DNA of 64,000 nucleotides from Roseitranquillus sp963776845 (GCA_963776845.1 CAVZOJ010000008.1:124001-188000); one strand, 5' to 3'. Counted from the first letter of the stretch, positions 34,542 to 44,428 are shown. Notes: generated by a model from the sequence alone, not told the origin. Numbers and translations are program-made.

Positions 34542-35909
34542 ATGGAAGACCACAGCACATCCTCGGGTCTGCGGAGCGCGCGGACACCTGTCGGAACCCA
34601 TGAGGGCTACATGCCCGGCTTCGGCAACGACTTCGAAACCGAGGCGCTGCCGGGTGCCCTGCCCGAGGGCATGAACAGCCCGCAGAAGTGCAGCTACGGC
34701 CTCTATGGCGAACAGCTTACCGGCACCGCGTTCACGGCGCCGAGCCATCAGAACGAGCGGACCTGGTGCTACCGGATACGCCCGTCGGTGAAACACACCG
34801 GGCGCTTCACCGCGATCGACATGCCCTACTGGAAGTCGGCGCCGAATGTGCTGCCCGACATCGTCTCGCTCGGCCAGTACCGCTGGGATCCGGTGCCGCA
34901 CGGCGATGAGCCGCTGACCTTCGTCACCGGCATGCGCACGATGACCACCGCGGGTGACGTCAACACCCAGGTCGGGATGGCGTCGCACATCTACCTCGCC
35001 ACCGCGTCGATGGAGGACGAATACTTCTACTCCGCCGATAGCGAGCTGCTGGTCGTCCCGCAGGAGGGGCGCCTGCGGTTCTGCACCGAGCTTGGCGTCA
35101 TCGACCTCGAGCCGAAGGAGATCGCAATCATCCCGCGCGGCCTCGTCTACCGGGTCGAGGTGATCGAGGGGCCGGCGCGCGGGTTCGTCTGCGAGAACTA
35201 CGGCCAGAAGCTCGAGCTGCCGGGCCGCGGGCCCATCGGCGCCAACTGCATGGCCAACCGCCGCGACTTCAAGACGCCCGTCGCCGCCTACGAGGACCGC
35301 GACGTCCCCAGCCGCGTGATCGTCAAGTGGTGCGGCCAGTTCCACGCCACCGAGATCGACCACTCGCCGCTCGACGTGGTCGCGTGGCACGGCAACTACG
35401 CGCCGGTGAAGTACGACATGCGGAACTACTGCCCGATCGGGGCGATCCTGTTCGACCACCCGGATCCGTCGATCTTCACCGTCCTGACCGCGCCGTCGGG
35501 CGTCGCCGGCACCGCGAACATCGACTTCGTGCTCTTCCGAGAGCGCTGGATGACGATGGAGAACACGTTCCGCCCGCCCTGGTACCACAAGAACGTCATG
35601 TCGGAGATGATGGGCAACATCTACGGACAGTACGACGCCAAGCCGCAGGGCTTCGTCCCCGGTGGCATCAGCCTGCACAACATGATGCTGCCCCACGGAC
35701 CGGACAACGAGGCCTTCGAAAAGGCGACGTTCGCCAACCTCAAGCCCGAGAAGCTTGATGAGACGATGTCGTTCATGTTCGAGACCCGCTTCCCGCAGCA
35801 GCTGACCGAGTTCGCTGCCAAGGAGGCGCCCCTGCAGGACGAGTACATCGACTGCTGGGACAGCCTGAAAAAGCGCTTCGACGGCACGCCCGAAGGCAAC
35901 TGGGACTGA
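34542..35909 (+). CDS. hmgA: Homogentisate 1,2-dioxygenase
   Basis: ATG 34542 with GGAGGGGGAG 6 nt upstream; about 455 aa, the family length. The enzyme opens the homogentisate ring to maleylacetoacetate with a non-haem Fe(II). Signatures: YMPGFGNDFETEALPGALPE near the N-terminus, QNERTWCYRIRPS, the iron-site region FRPPWYHKNVMSEMMGNIYG (His and Glu ligands) and GGISLHNMMLPHGPDNEAFE (third His). First gene of a cluster that includes fahA and maiA, which complete the pathway to fumarate and acetoacetate. The frame is intact. Confidence 0.96.
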   Translation: MEDHSTSSGLRSARTPVGTHEGYMPGFGNDFETEALPGALPEGMNSPQKCSYGLYGEQLTGTAFTAPSHQNERTWCYRIRPSVKHTGRFTAIDMPYWKSAPNVLPDIVSLGQYRWDPVPHGDEPLTFVTGMRTMTTAGDVNTQVGMASHIYLATASMEDEYFYSADSELLVVPQEGRLRFCTELGVIDLEPKEIAIIPRGLVYRVEVIEGPARGFVCENYGQKLELPGRGPIGANCMANRRDFKTPVAAYEDRDVPSRVIVKWCGQFHATEIDHSPLDVVAWHGNYAPVKYDMRNYCPIGAILFDHPDPSIFTVLTAPSGVAGTANIDFVLFRERWMTMENTFRPPWYHKNVMSEMMGNIYGQYDAKPQGFVPGGISLHNMMLPHGPDNEAFEKATFANLKPEKLDETMSFMFETRFPQQLTEFAAKEAPLQDEYIDCWDSLKKRFDGTPEGNWD

Positions 35910-35973
35910 TCCCGCGACGCGGCCGCGCGAACCTTGCGCGTCCGCAAATAACGATCGAATGGGAGGGACGACC

Positions 35974-37237
35974 TTGCCCCTGATCCGAAGCTGGCTTGAC
36001 GCCGCCAACGCGCCAGACTGCGACTTTCCGGTCAACAACCTGCCTTATGGCGTCTTCTCCAAGGGCGAGGGCGCGCACGCGCTGCGGGGTCGCCATCGGC
36101 GACAGCGTTCTGGACCTGCAGGAGGCCGAGGCCGCCGGGATCATCGACCTGGACGCCGGCCCGCACTTCGCCGCGCCGTCCTGGAACCAGCTCATGGCAG
36201 CAGGGCCGTCGGTCTGGGCCGCGCTGCGCGGCAGGCTGACCGAGCTCCTGTCCGAAGACGGCGGCGCGCCCGACCTCGTCCGGCCGCATCTGGTGCCGCT
36301 CGCGGACGTCCGTCTGCACATGCCCTTTTCGGTCAGCGAGTACACCGACTTCTATGCCTCCCGGAACCATGCCTTCAACGTCGGCACGATGTTCCGCGGC
36401 CCCGAGAACGCGCTGCCGCCGAACTGGCTGCATATCCCGATCGGCTACAACGGGCGGGCCTCGTCGGTCGTGGTTTCGGGCACCGAGATCCGGCGCCCCT
36501 GGGGACAGCTCAAGGGCCCGAATGACGACGTCCCCCGCTTTGCGCCATCGGCCCGCTTCGATATCGAGCTCGAGGTCGGCGTCATCGTCGGCCAGCCGTC
36601 CACAAGCGGGCAGCCGGTGACCGTGGCCGAGGCCGACGAGATGATCTTCGGCTACGTGCTGTTGAACGATTGGTCGGCGCGCGACATCCAGGCGTGGGAG
36701 TATCAACCGCTCGGCCCGTTCCAGGCGAAGGCCACCGCGACGACGATCAGTCCGTGGATCGTGACCGCCGCGGCGCTGGAGCCGTTCCGGGTGCCGACGC
36801 CCGAGCGCGAGAAGGAGCTGCTGCCCTATCTCGCCGAGCAGAAGCCGGGCCTCTACGACATCGCACTCGAAGTGGGGCTGACGCCGGAGGGCGGCACCGA
36901 GACCGTGATCTCTCGCACCAACTACCGCCAGATGTACTACTCCGCTGCCCAGCAACTTGCGCACCACACGACGTCGGGCTGCCCCATGCGGGTCGGGGAT
37001 CTCCTCGGCTCGGGCACCATATCGGGCCCCGAAAAGGACATGCTCGGCTCGCTCTTGGAGCTCTCGTGGGGCGGCAAGGAGCCGGTGGCGATCGGCGGCG
37101 GCCAGTCCCGCAGCTTCATCGAGGACAACGATGAACTGACGCTCCGCGGCGCTGCCGAGGGCGACGGCTACAGGATCGGGTTCGGCGAGTGCGTGGGCAA
37201 GGTCCTGCCCGCCCTCGAACACCCCTACGCACGATAG
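35974..37237 (+). CDS. fahA: Fumarylacetoacetase (one frameshift)
   Basis: Hydrolyses fumarylacetoacetate to fumarate and acetoacetate, the last step of the homogentisate pathway. TTG 35974 is preferred as start (GGGAGG at 35962-35967). The N-terminal domain has RSWLDAANAPDCDFPVNNLP. A small deletion in a GC run near 36085 shifts the frame to CGVAIGDSVLDLQ. The catalytic domain has FYASRNHAFNVGTMFRGPEN, FDIELEVGVIVG (two metal Glu) and VLLNDWSARDIQAWEYQPLG (metal Asp). About 421 residues if corrected, as expected. If the indel is real the gene is dead and the pathway is blocked. Confidence 0.9.
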
Positions 37238-37250
37238 GAAGGAACAGGAC

Positions 37251-38201
37251 ATGTCGAAGGCATTCGCCTCCGCAAGCGATCTCGAGGAAAAGACCACCAG
37301 CTTCACCGAAGTCGGCGAGGGTCTCTACGCCTTCACGGCCCAAGGTGACCCGAACACCGGCGTCATCATCGGCGACGACAGCGTGATGGTCGTCGAGGCG
37401 CAGGCGACGCCCCGCCTCGCCCGCAAGGTCATCGACTGCGTGCGCTCCGTCACCGACAAGCCGATCAGCCACCTCGTCCTGACGCACTACCACGCCGTCC
37501 GCGTGCTCGGCGCCTCGGCCTACGGCGCGCGTGAAGTGATCATGTCCGACACCGCCCGCGCCATGGTCGCCGAGCGCGGGCAGGAGGACTGGGACAGCGA
37601 ATTCGCCCGCTTCCCCCGCCTCTTCCAGGGCCACGAGGAGATCCCAGGCCTGACCTGGCCGACCACGACCTTCTCCGATGCGATGACGGTGTATCTCGGC
37701 AACCGGCGGGTGGACATCATGCATGTGGGCCGCGCCCATACCGCCGGAGACGCGGTCATCTGGGTGCCGGACCAGCAGGTGCTCTTCACCGGCGACATCG
37801 TGGAATACCATTCGGCCTGCTACTGCGGCGACGGCCACTTCGAGGACTGGCCCGAGACGCTCGCCAACATCGCCGCCTTCGAGCCTGTCGCGATCGCGCC
37901 CGGCCGTGGCGACGCGCTGGTGGGCGAGGAGATGGTGGCCAAGGCCCTCGACGCGACCGAGGACTTCGTGCGCTCGACCTACAAGCCCGTGCAGAAGGTC
38001 GCCGCCCGCGGCGGCAGCCTCAAGGACGCCTGGGACGCGGTCCGGGCGGAGTGTGATCCGAAGTTCGCCGATTACGCGATCTACGAGCACTGCCTGCCGT
38101 TCAACGTCGCCCGCGCCTACGACGAAGCCCGCGGCATCGACACGCCGCGCATCTGGACCGCCGCGCGCGACAAGGAAATGTGGGACGCCCTTCAGGGCTG
38201 A
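37251..38201 (+). CDS. Metallo-beta-lactamase-fold protein with a non-canonical metal motif
   Basis: 316 aa. The beta-lactamase fold is recognisable: NTGVIIGDDSVMVVEAQATP, ISHLVLTHYHAVRVLGASAY in place of THxHxDH, VGRAHTAGDAVIWVPDQQVL and FTGDIVEYHSACYCGDGHFE. The usual Asp-His of the HxHxDH motif is replaced (HYHAVR), while later positions (AHTAGD, TGD) are kept. It may bind one metal or act on an unusual substrate. It lies 13 nt after fahA and 28 nt before the monooxygenase gene, so it probably belongs to the pathway, perhaps as a thioesterase or lactonase. Confidence 0.8.
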   Translation: MSKAFASASDLEEKTTSFTEVGEGLYAFTAQGDPNTGVIIGDDSVMVVEAQATPRLARKVIDCVRSVTDKPISHLVLTHYHAVRVLGASAYGAREVIMSDTARAMVAERGQEDWDSEFARFPRLFQGHEEIPGLTWPTTTFSDAMTVYLGNRRVDIMHVGRAHTAGDAVIWVPDQQVLFTGDIVEYHSACYCGDGHFEDWPETLANIAAFEPVAIAPGRGDALVGEEMVAKALDATEDFVRSTYKPVQKVAARGGSLKDAWDAVRAECDPKFADYAIYEHCLPFNVARAYDEARGIDTPRIWTAARDKEMWDALQG

Positions 38202-38229
38202 AGCTGACGCCCGAGGGAGGAGAACGGAC

Positions 38230-39851
38230 ATGTTCCAGGACCGCTACACGCTTGCCTTCAAGCTCTACCCTTACCAGCGCTCGTCCGACCAGGACGCCGA
38301 GACGCCGGTGCGTCACCCTGTCGTCGTGATGGGGGGCGGGCCGATCGGCGTCGCCACCGCCCTCGACCTCGGGCTGCAGGGCGTCCCCGTCGTGGTCCTC
38401 GACGACCACGAGGGGATCGGCATGGGCAGCCGGGCGATCTGCTTTGCCAAGCGCACGCTGGAGATCGCCGACCGCTACGGCTGCGGCGCCCCGATGCTGG
38501 ACAAGGGCGTGGTCTGGAACCTCGGCAAGGTCTTTCACCGCGACCGCAAGATCTTCGAGTTCAACCTTCTGCCGGAGCATGGTCACAAGTTCCCCGCCTT
38601 CATCAACCTCCAGCAGCCCTACTTCGAGCGGTTCCTCGTCGACCGGCTGCGCGCCGCGCAGGCCGAGGGCGCGCCGATCGAGATCCGCGGCAAGAACCGC
38701 GTAGACGCGGTCGAGGTCCGGGACGATCACGTCGGCCTGCAGGTCATGACCCCGGACGGGCCCTACAAGATCGAGGCGGACTGGCTGATCGGCTGCGACG
38801 GCGCCTCTTCACCGCTGCGCACGATGCTGGGCTACGGGTTCACCGGAAAGGTGTTCAGGGACAGCTTCCTGATCGCCGACATCACCATGAAGGCCGACTT
38901 TCCGACCGAGCGCTGGTTCTGGTTCGACCCGCCCCATAGCCGGCGGTGCCTCGACCCTGCTGCACAAGCAGCCCGACGGGACCTGGCGCATCGACTTCCA
39001 GATCGGCTGGGACGTCGACCGCAAGGAGGAGATGCAGGAGGAGAACATCCGCCGCCGGCTCGACGCAATGCTGGGCGAGGTCGAGTACGAGATCGTCTGG
39101 TCCTCGATCTACACCTTCCAGTGCAAGCGGATGGAGCACTTTCGGCGCGGGCGGGTGATCTTCGCCGGAGACGCAGCGCACCAGGTGTCGCCCTTCGGCG
39201 CGCGCGGCGCGAATTCGGGCATGCAGGACGTCGACAACCTCGGCTGGAAGCTGGGGCTGGTGATCGGGGGCAAGGCACCGGAGAGCCTGCTCGACACCTA
39301 CGACGACGAGCGCATCCAGGCGAGCCGACGAGAACATCCTGAACTCGACCCGATCGACCGACTTCATCACTCCGAAGTCCGAGATGAGCCGGATCTTCCG
39401 CGACGCGGTGCTCGACCTTGCGGAGCGCCACGAGTTCGCCCGGCCGTTGGTGAACTCCGGCCGGCTGTCGGTGCCGTGCGTGCATGACGGCTCGCCGCTG
39501 AGCACGCCCGACGCGCTGGAGGGTGGTCCGGCCCGCAGCCGGCCGGGCGCGCCGTGCCCGGATGCGCCGCTGGACGAGGGCTTCCTGCTGGAACGGCTCG
39601 GCTCGCGCTTCACGCTGCTGGCCATCGGCGCGGACGTGCCGGAGCAGATCGACGAGGGGGGAGTCGCCGCCATCAGGCTGGCGCTCGACGCTGCGTCCGA
39701 CCCGACCGGGGCGGTACGAGAGCGCTATCTCGGCGAGGCGCCGTCGGCGGTGTACCTGGTCCGGCCCGACCAGCACGTCGCCGCACGCTGGCCCGCCTTT
39801 GACGAAGCCGCCGTGCGCGCCGCGATCCGCCGCGCCACCGGAAAGGAGTGA
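38230..39851 (+). CDS. FAD-dependent aromatic monooxygenase, MhpA-like (two frameshifts)
   Basis: About 540 aa if corrected. The FAD-binding motif is VVVMGGGPIGVATALDLGLQ, then VLDDHEGIGMGSRAICFAKR, the DG motif WLIGCDGASSPLRTMLGYGF, and the second FAD motif RRGRVIFAGDAAHQVSPFGA with RGANSGMQDVDNLGWKLGLV, all typical of flavoprotein hydroxylases such as 3-(3-hydroxyphenyl)propionate hydroxylase. Frameshifts (one base lost near 38940, one gained near 39327) split the gene into three frames; the last part has DGSPLSTPDALEGGPARSRP. In this context a hydroxyphenylacetate-to-homogentisate ring hydroxylation is plausible but unproven. Confidence 0.85.
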
Positions 39852-39855
39852 CGTT

Positions 39856-40059
39856 GTGGCAACCTTGACCCTGGCCCCGAACATCGCTGGTCCTGACGAC
39901 TTCTACGCCGACCTGCTGGCGGCGCACGAGGGCCTGACGAAGAGCGAGAGCGATGCGTTCAACGCGCGCCTGATCCTGATCCTCGCCAACCAGGTCGGCG
40001 ACCGGGAGGTGCTGCGCCAGGCACTCCACGCCGCGACCCTCGCCCCCGAGACGGAGTAG
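39856..40059 (+). CDS. DUF2783-domain small protein
   Basis: 67 aa starting at GTG 39856 (AAGGAG at 39843-39847). Contains FYADLLAAHEGLTKSESDAF and RLILILANQVGD, matching what I recall of DUF2783, a small helical protein encoded next to this type of flavin monooxygenase. It may be a stabilising partner. The gene overlaps neither neighbour but is only 4 nt from each. Confidence 0.75.
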   Translation: MATLTLAPNIAGPDDFYADLLAAHEGLTKSESDAFNARLILILANQVGDREVLRQALHAATLAPETE

Positions 40060-40063
40060 GCCG

Positions 40064-40738
40064 GTGCCCGAGGCGACCACAAGAGGAACGGGCGAAGTGG
40101 TGCTGTGGGACTACTGGCGGAGCACCGCGAGCTACCGCGTTCGGATCGCGCTGAACCTCGCCGGCATCGAGTATCGGGCCGTGCCCGTCGATCTGCTGAC
40201 AGGCGAGCAGCGGGCGCCGGCGCATCTGGCGCGCAATCCGCAGGGGCTGGTGCCGGTGCTTGGGATCGACGGCGTCGAGCTCACCCAGTCGCTGGCGATC
40301 ATCGACTACCTGCAGGACACTGGCCGGCTGGACCTGCGGCCCCGCGATCCGCTCGACCGGGCGCGCGTGCGGGCCGTGGCGCTGGCGATCGCAGCCGAGA
40401 TGCATCCGGTCTGCAACCTGCGGGTCCTCGAACGGATCGAGGCGCTGACCGGGCGGCCGGAAGCGCGCGGCGAATGGGTGCGCGCGACGCTGGCGCCTGC
40501 GCTGAAGGCGGTGGAGGCGATGCTGCCTGCGGACGGCAGCTGGTACGCGTTCGGCGACCGGATCACCGAGGCCGACGTCTGCATCGTCCCGCAACTCTAC
40601 AACGCGCGACGCTGGGAGGTCGATCTCGATGCGATGCCCCGGCTGGTTGCGATCGACGCCACATGCGCGGACCATCCTGCCTTTTCCGCCGCACATCCTG
40701 ATCGAATGCGTGCGGCCCTCGCCCGGGCCGAAGCCTGA
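40064..40738 (+). CDS. maiA: Maleylacetoacetate isomerase (zeta-class GST)
   Basis: 224 aa with a GTG start at 40064. The glutathione-site motif WDYWRSTASYRVRIALNLAG carries the zeta-class Ser and Arg. It continues with NPQGLVPVLGIDGVELTQSL and a C-terminal helical domain (LTEADVCIVPQLYN-like segment FGDRITEADVCIVPQLYNAR). It isomerises maleylacetoacetate to fumarylacetoacetate using glutathione, linking hmgA and fahA. Confidence 0.93.
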   Translation: MPEATTRGTGEVVLWDYWRSTASYRVRIALNLAGIEYRAVPVDLLTGEQRAPAHLARNPQGLVPVLGIDGVELTQSLAIIDYLQDTGRLDLRPRDPLDRARVRAVALAIAAEMHPVCNLRVLERIEALTGRPEARGEWVRATLAPALKAVEAMLPADGSWYAFGDRITEADVCIVPQLYNARRWEVDLDAMPRLVAIDATCADHPAFSAAHPDRMRAALARAEA

Positions 40739-40778
40739 CCCTGATCGCCAATTTCCAAACACCTCTGGGAGGACAACC

Positions 40779-41789
40779 ATGAAACTGCTGACCACTGCGA
40801 GCCTTCTCGCCTTTGCCGCCACCGCGGTCCCCGCGCTGGCCCAGACCGAGCTCGTGCTGTCGAGCTGGCTGCCGCCGCGACACCCGATCGTCGTCAACGC
40901 CATCGAGCCCTGGGCCGAGGAGGTCGAGGAGGTGACCGACGGCCGCGTCAGCGTGCGCGTGCTGCGCAAGCCGCTGGGCAGCCCGCCGGCGCACTTCGAC
41001 ATGGCCCGCGACGGCGTGGCCGACATCACCTACGGCCTGCACAGCTTCACCCAGGATGACCGCTTCTCCGGCTCGCGGGTCGGCCAGTTCTCGTTCCTCG
41101 GCGACGACGCGGTCGAGACCTCCAAGGCGTTCTGGACCGTCTATACCGAAGACCTCGGAGCGGACGAAGAGCACGAGGGCACCAAGCTTCTCGGCCTCTT
41201 CGTCCACGGGCCCGGCATCTTCCACAACAACGTGCGCAAGATCGAGACGCCCGCCGACTTCGAGGGCCTGAAGATCCGGGTGCCGGGCGGCTACATCGCC
41301 GAGCTGGTCGAGGATCTGGGCTCGACCCCGCTCTTCATGTCGTCGCCCGAGGTCTACGAGAAGCTCTCGCGCGGCGTGATCGACGGCGTGACCTTCACTT
41401 ACGAGGCGCTGACCGCGTTCAACCTCACCGACGACCTCAAGTACTCGATGCGGGTGCCGGGCGGGATCTACAACACCACCTGGTTCCTCGTCATGGACGA
41501 GGACCGGTGGGACGAGATCAGCCCCGAGGACCAGGCGGCGATCGAGAACATCTCCGGCCTGGCCTTCGCCGAGCGGGTCGGCCAAGCGTGGAACGATGCC
41601 GACGAAGCCGCGATCGCCGAGATCGAGGAGGCTGGCATCGAGATCTACGACGCGCCCCAGCCGGTCCTCGATGAGATCAACATCTACGCCGACCAGCTCG
41701 AGCAGGCCTGGGCCGACGAACTGGGCGATGGGGTCGACGGCCTCGCGGCCCTCGCGCGCCTGCGCGAGATGACCGGGGTCGGAATGTGA
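40779..41789 (+). CDS. dctP: TRAP transporter substrate-binding protein (DctP family)
   Basis: 336 aa, ATG 40779 with GGGAGG at 40768-40773. Signal peptide LLTTASLLAFAATAVPALAQ. The mature part has LVLSSWLPPRHPIVVNAIEP, the DctP core IETPADFEGLKIRVPGGYIA and LSRGVIDGVTFTYEALTAFN. It binds the carboxylate ligand in the periplasm; here the ligand is probably an aromatic acid feeding the homogentisate pathway. The stop overlaps dctQ. Confidence 0.92.
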   Translation: MKLLTTASLLAFAATAVPALAQTELVLSSWLPPRHPIVVNAIEPWAEEVEEVTDGRVSVRVLRKPLGSPPAHFDMARDGVADITYGLHSFTQDDRFSGSRVGQFSFLGDDAVETSKAFWTVYTEDLGADEEHEGTKLLGLFVHGPGIFHNNVRKIETPADFEGLKIRVPGGYIAELVEDLGSTPLFMSSPEVYEKLSRGVIDGVTFTYEALTAFNLTDDLKYSMRVPGGIYNTTWFLVMDEDRWDEISPEDQAAIENISGLAFAERVGQAWNDADEAAIAEIEEAGIEIYDAPQPVLDEINIYADQLEQAWADELGDGVDGLAALARLREMTGVGM

Positions 41790-42238
41790 GCCTGCGCGGC
41801 GTCCACATTCTGCTCGAGGCGCTGTCGGCCGTACTGCTGGTCGCGCTGATCGCGGTCACGGCGATCGACGTGGTCGGGCGATACCTGCTGAATGCGCCGC
41901 TGTCCGGCGCGTTCGAGATGACCGAGCTGATGCTCGGCGCGCTGGTCTTCGCGGCGCTGCCGCTGGTCAGCCGCAGCGGCAGCCACGTCGAGGTCGACCT
42001 GCTCGTCACGGTCCTGCCCGAGCGCGTGAACCGCGCGCTCGGGTTCATCGCCGCGGGGATCTCGGCGCTGGTCCTCATCTACTTCGCCTGGCGGCTCGGC
42101 ATCCTCGGCGTCCAGCAGTGGCAGGAGGGCTCGCGCTCGGTCTCGCTCGGCGTGCCGTTCTGGCCGTTCGCGGCCCTCGGCGTCGCCGGATGCCTGATGG
42201 CAGCGCTTTTTGGCGTCTTGCGGGCCGTGGAGCAATGA
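41786..42238 (+). CDS. dctQ: TRAP transporter small permease (DctQ family)
   Basis: 150 aa with four predicted membrane helices (ALSAVLLVALIAVTAIDVVG; ELMLGALVFAALPLVSRSGS; ALGFIAAGISALVLIYFAWR; FAALGVAGCLMAALFGVL). The GTG start at 41786 overlaps the dctP stop by 4 nt, and the stop overlaps dctM by 4 nt. It pairs with DctM. Confidence 0.92.
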   Translation: MSLRGVHILLEALSAVLLVALIAVTAIDVVGRYLLNAPLSGAFEMTELMLGALVFAALPLVSRSGSHVEVDLLVTVLPERVNRALGFIAAGISALVLIYFAWRLGILGVQQWQEGSRSVSLGVPFWPFAALGVAGCLMAALFGVLRAVEQ

Positions 42239-43542
42239 CAGTTTCCCTGATCGGCCTCGTCGTCCTGCTCACGCTGGTCTTCGCGCGGGTGCCGATCGCG
42301 TTCGCGATGGCGCTGGTCGGCGCGGTCGGCTTCGCGTCGATGCGCGGCTGGGACTCGACCGGTGCGATGGTCGGCAACGTCGTGTTCGAGACCGGACTCA
42401 GCTACTCGCTGTCGGTGGTGCCGCTGTTCATCCTGATGGGCAACGTGCTGGCCAAGTCCGGCATCGCGCACGGGCTCTTCGCCGGTGCGGACCGGATCTT
42501 CGGGCGGATGCGCGGTGGCCTGGCGCTCGCCTCGGTCTTGAGCTGCGGCGGGTTCTCGGCCGTATCGGGCTCGTCGCTGGCGACGGCGGCCACGATGTCG
42601 CGGGTCGCGATGCCGCCGATGCGGCGCTTCGGCTACGCCGACAGCCTCGCGGCGGGTTCGATCGCGGCGGGCGGCACGCTCGGCATCCTGATCCCGCCCT
42701 CCATCATCATGATCATCTACGGCCTGCTGACCGAGAGCGACATCGGCAAGCTCTTCATCGCCGGACTGCTGCCGGGCCTGCTCGGCATCCTGCTCTACCT
42801 CCTCGCCGTGGTCGTCGCCGTGCGTCTGAACCCGTCGCTGGCGCCGCCGGTCACCGAGCCCGAGCCGATGTCGCGCCGCGACACGATCGGCGTGCTCGGA
42901 ACGCTGGCGCTTTTCGTCTTCATCATGACCGGCATCTACGGCGGCTTCTTCACCCCGATCGAAGCGGCAGGCATGGGCGCGTTCTTCGCCCTGGTGCTCG
43001 CCGTCGGCACCCGCGGCCTGTCCTGGGCCTCGTTCTGGGAGGCGTGCCGCGAGACGGTCGTCTCGTCCGCGATGATCTTCGCGATCATCATCGGCGCCGA
43101 GATCTTCTCGTCTTTCGTCAACTTCGCCGGCCTGCCCGATGCGCTCGTCGACCTTGTCTACGACCTCGACGTGTCCGCCTGGGTCGTCATCGGCATCATG
43201 GTCGGGATCTACCTGGTCATGGGATGCGTCTTCGAGAGCCTGTCGATGATCCTGCTGACCGTCCCGGTCTTCTATCCGATCGTCGAGCAGCTCGACTTCG
43301 GCACCGGCCTGCTGGCCGACCCCGAGATGGTACTGATCTGGTTTGCCGTCGTCGTGGTCGTGGTGACCGAGATCAGCCTGATCACGCCGCCGGTCGGCAT
43401 GAACGTCTTCGTCCTGCGCTCCACGCTGCCCGACATCGCACTCGGCACGATCTTCCGCGGCGTGCTGCCGTTCTGGATCGCCGACCTTGTGCGCCTCGCG
43501 CTTCTGGTCGCGCTTCCAGCCATCTCACTGGCGCTGCTATGA
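42235..43542 (+). CDS. dctM: TRAP transporter large permease (DctM family)
   Basis: 435 aa with about 12 helices. Family signatures are VPLFILMGNVLAKSGIAHGL, SAVSGSSLATAATMSRVAMP and AAGGTLGILIPPSIIMIIYG, plus PVGMNVFVLRSTLPDIALGT near the end. It carries the sodium-coupled transport pathway and completes the tripartite transporter. Confidence 0.94.
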   Translation: MTVSLIGLVVLLTLVFARVPIAFAMALVGAVGFASMRGWDSTGAMVGNVVFETGLSYSLSVVPLFILMGNVLAKSGIAHGLFAGADRIFGRMRGGLALASVLSCGGFSAVSGSSLATAATMSRVAMPPMRRFGYADSLAAGSIAAGGTLGILIPPSIIMIIYGLLTESDIGKLFIAGLLPGLLGILLYLLAVVVAVRLNPSLAPPVTEPEPMSRRDTIGVLGTLALFVFIMTGIYGGFFTPIEAAGMGAFFALVLAVGTRGLSWASFWEACRETVVSSAMIFAIIIGAEIFSSFVNFAGLPDALVDLVYDLDVSAWVVIGIMVGIYLVMGCVFESLSMILLTVPVFYPIVEQLDFGTGLLADPEMVLIWFAVVVVVVTEISLITPPVGMNVFVLRSTLPDIALGTIFRGVLPFWIADLVRLALLVALPAISLALL

Positions 43543-43649
43543 GCAAGAGCACCTCAATCCAGATCGGATCCGGCATTCGGTCCGGCACGGCATGGTTCGG
43601 ACAGGTGCAGTCGAATTTGGCCGAGCAAGCGAGAGGTGAACGCATATGA
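43539..43649 (+). CDS. Possible 36-aa ORF linking dctM and marR
   Basis: Reads MSKSTSIQIGSGIRSGTAWF and ends EQARGERI. Its ATG overlaps the dctM stop (ATGA) and its stop overlaps the next ATG (ATGA), so ribosomes could pass from dctM through it to the regulator. No known domain. It may only be a coupling device or a chance ORF. Confidence 0.3.
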   Translation: MSKSTSIQIGSGIRSGTAWFGQVQSNLAEQARGERI

Positions 43650-44122
43650 CGGAGATGGCGCCACATGATAGAACGCCAAGTCTCCCGCCCACCTCGCGCT
43701 CTCTGCCGATCTCGCTGTTGCGCGCGCGAGAAAAGGTCATGCGACCGATCCGGGCAATGCTCGTCGACGCAGGGGTGACCGAGCAGCAGTGGCGCGTGCT
43801 TCGCACCCTCGAAGAGGGCGGCGCGATGTCGCTGACGGAGGTTGCGCGCCTCGCATGCATTCAGTTGCCGAGCCTCACCCGCATCGTGCAGACGCTCGTC
43901 GACAAGGGCTTCGTCCTGCGGGTCCGGGACAGCGGCGACCGGCGTCGGCAGACCATCTCTCTGACCGACGACGGGGGGGCGGTGATCCGGGACAATGCTT
44001 TGGAATCGCGGCGGATCACCTGCAGTATAGCGACCAAGCTTGGACACCGCCGGCATAGTGAGCTGCTGGAATTGCTGGAGGCGCTGAACTCCCTGGACCT
44101 GTCACCCGAAGGCGAGCTCTGA
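43646..44122 (+). CDS. MarR-family regulator, HpaR-like
   Basis: 158 aa. SLPISLLRAREKVMRPIRAM and GVTEQQWRVLRTLEEGGAMS match the pattern of HpaR, the repressor of homoprotocatechuate/hydroxyphenylacetate degradation. The winged helix includes LACIQLPSLTRIVQTLVDKG and VRDSGDRRRQTISLTDDGG. As last gene of the catabolic operon it suggests hydroxyphenylacetate-type inducers. A second MarR gene lies at the other end of the cluster. Confidence 0.85.
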   Translation: MTEMAPHDRTPSLPPTSRSLPISLLRAREKVMRPIRAMLVDAGVTEQQWRVLRTLEEGGAMSLTEVARLACIQLPSLTRIVQTLVDKGFVLRVRDSGDRRRQTISLTDDGGAVIRDNALESRRITCSIATKLGHRRHSELLELLEALNSLDLSPEGEL

Positions 44123-44428
44123 AGCGATCGGACTGCAGCCTTTAGCGCTGTCGAGCAGGGCCGTTCCTGCGTCCGAATGCTCCTAGGTGTTCAGTCCCGG
44201 CATCTGGTGGATCGGGTTGAGGATGAATTGATCCGGCTCTGAGGTCCAGACCTTGCAGATGTACTCGTAGGGCGTGAGGCCACCGAGGGTCTTGAGCCGT
44301 CGGGCGAAATTGTAGGCCGCCATGAAGTCCGCGAGGTGCGTGCGCAGCTGGTCGTGGCTATCGTAGTGGAAGCGCTTGACGGTCGCGTCCTTGATCGTGC
44401 GGTTCATCCGCTCGACTTGTCCGTTTGT

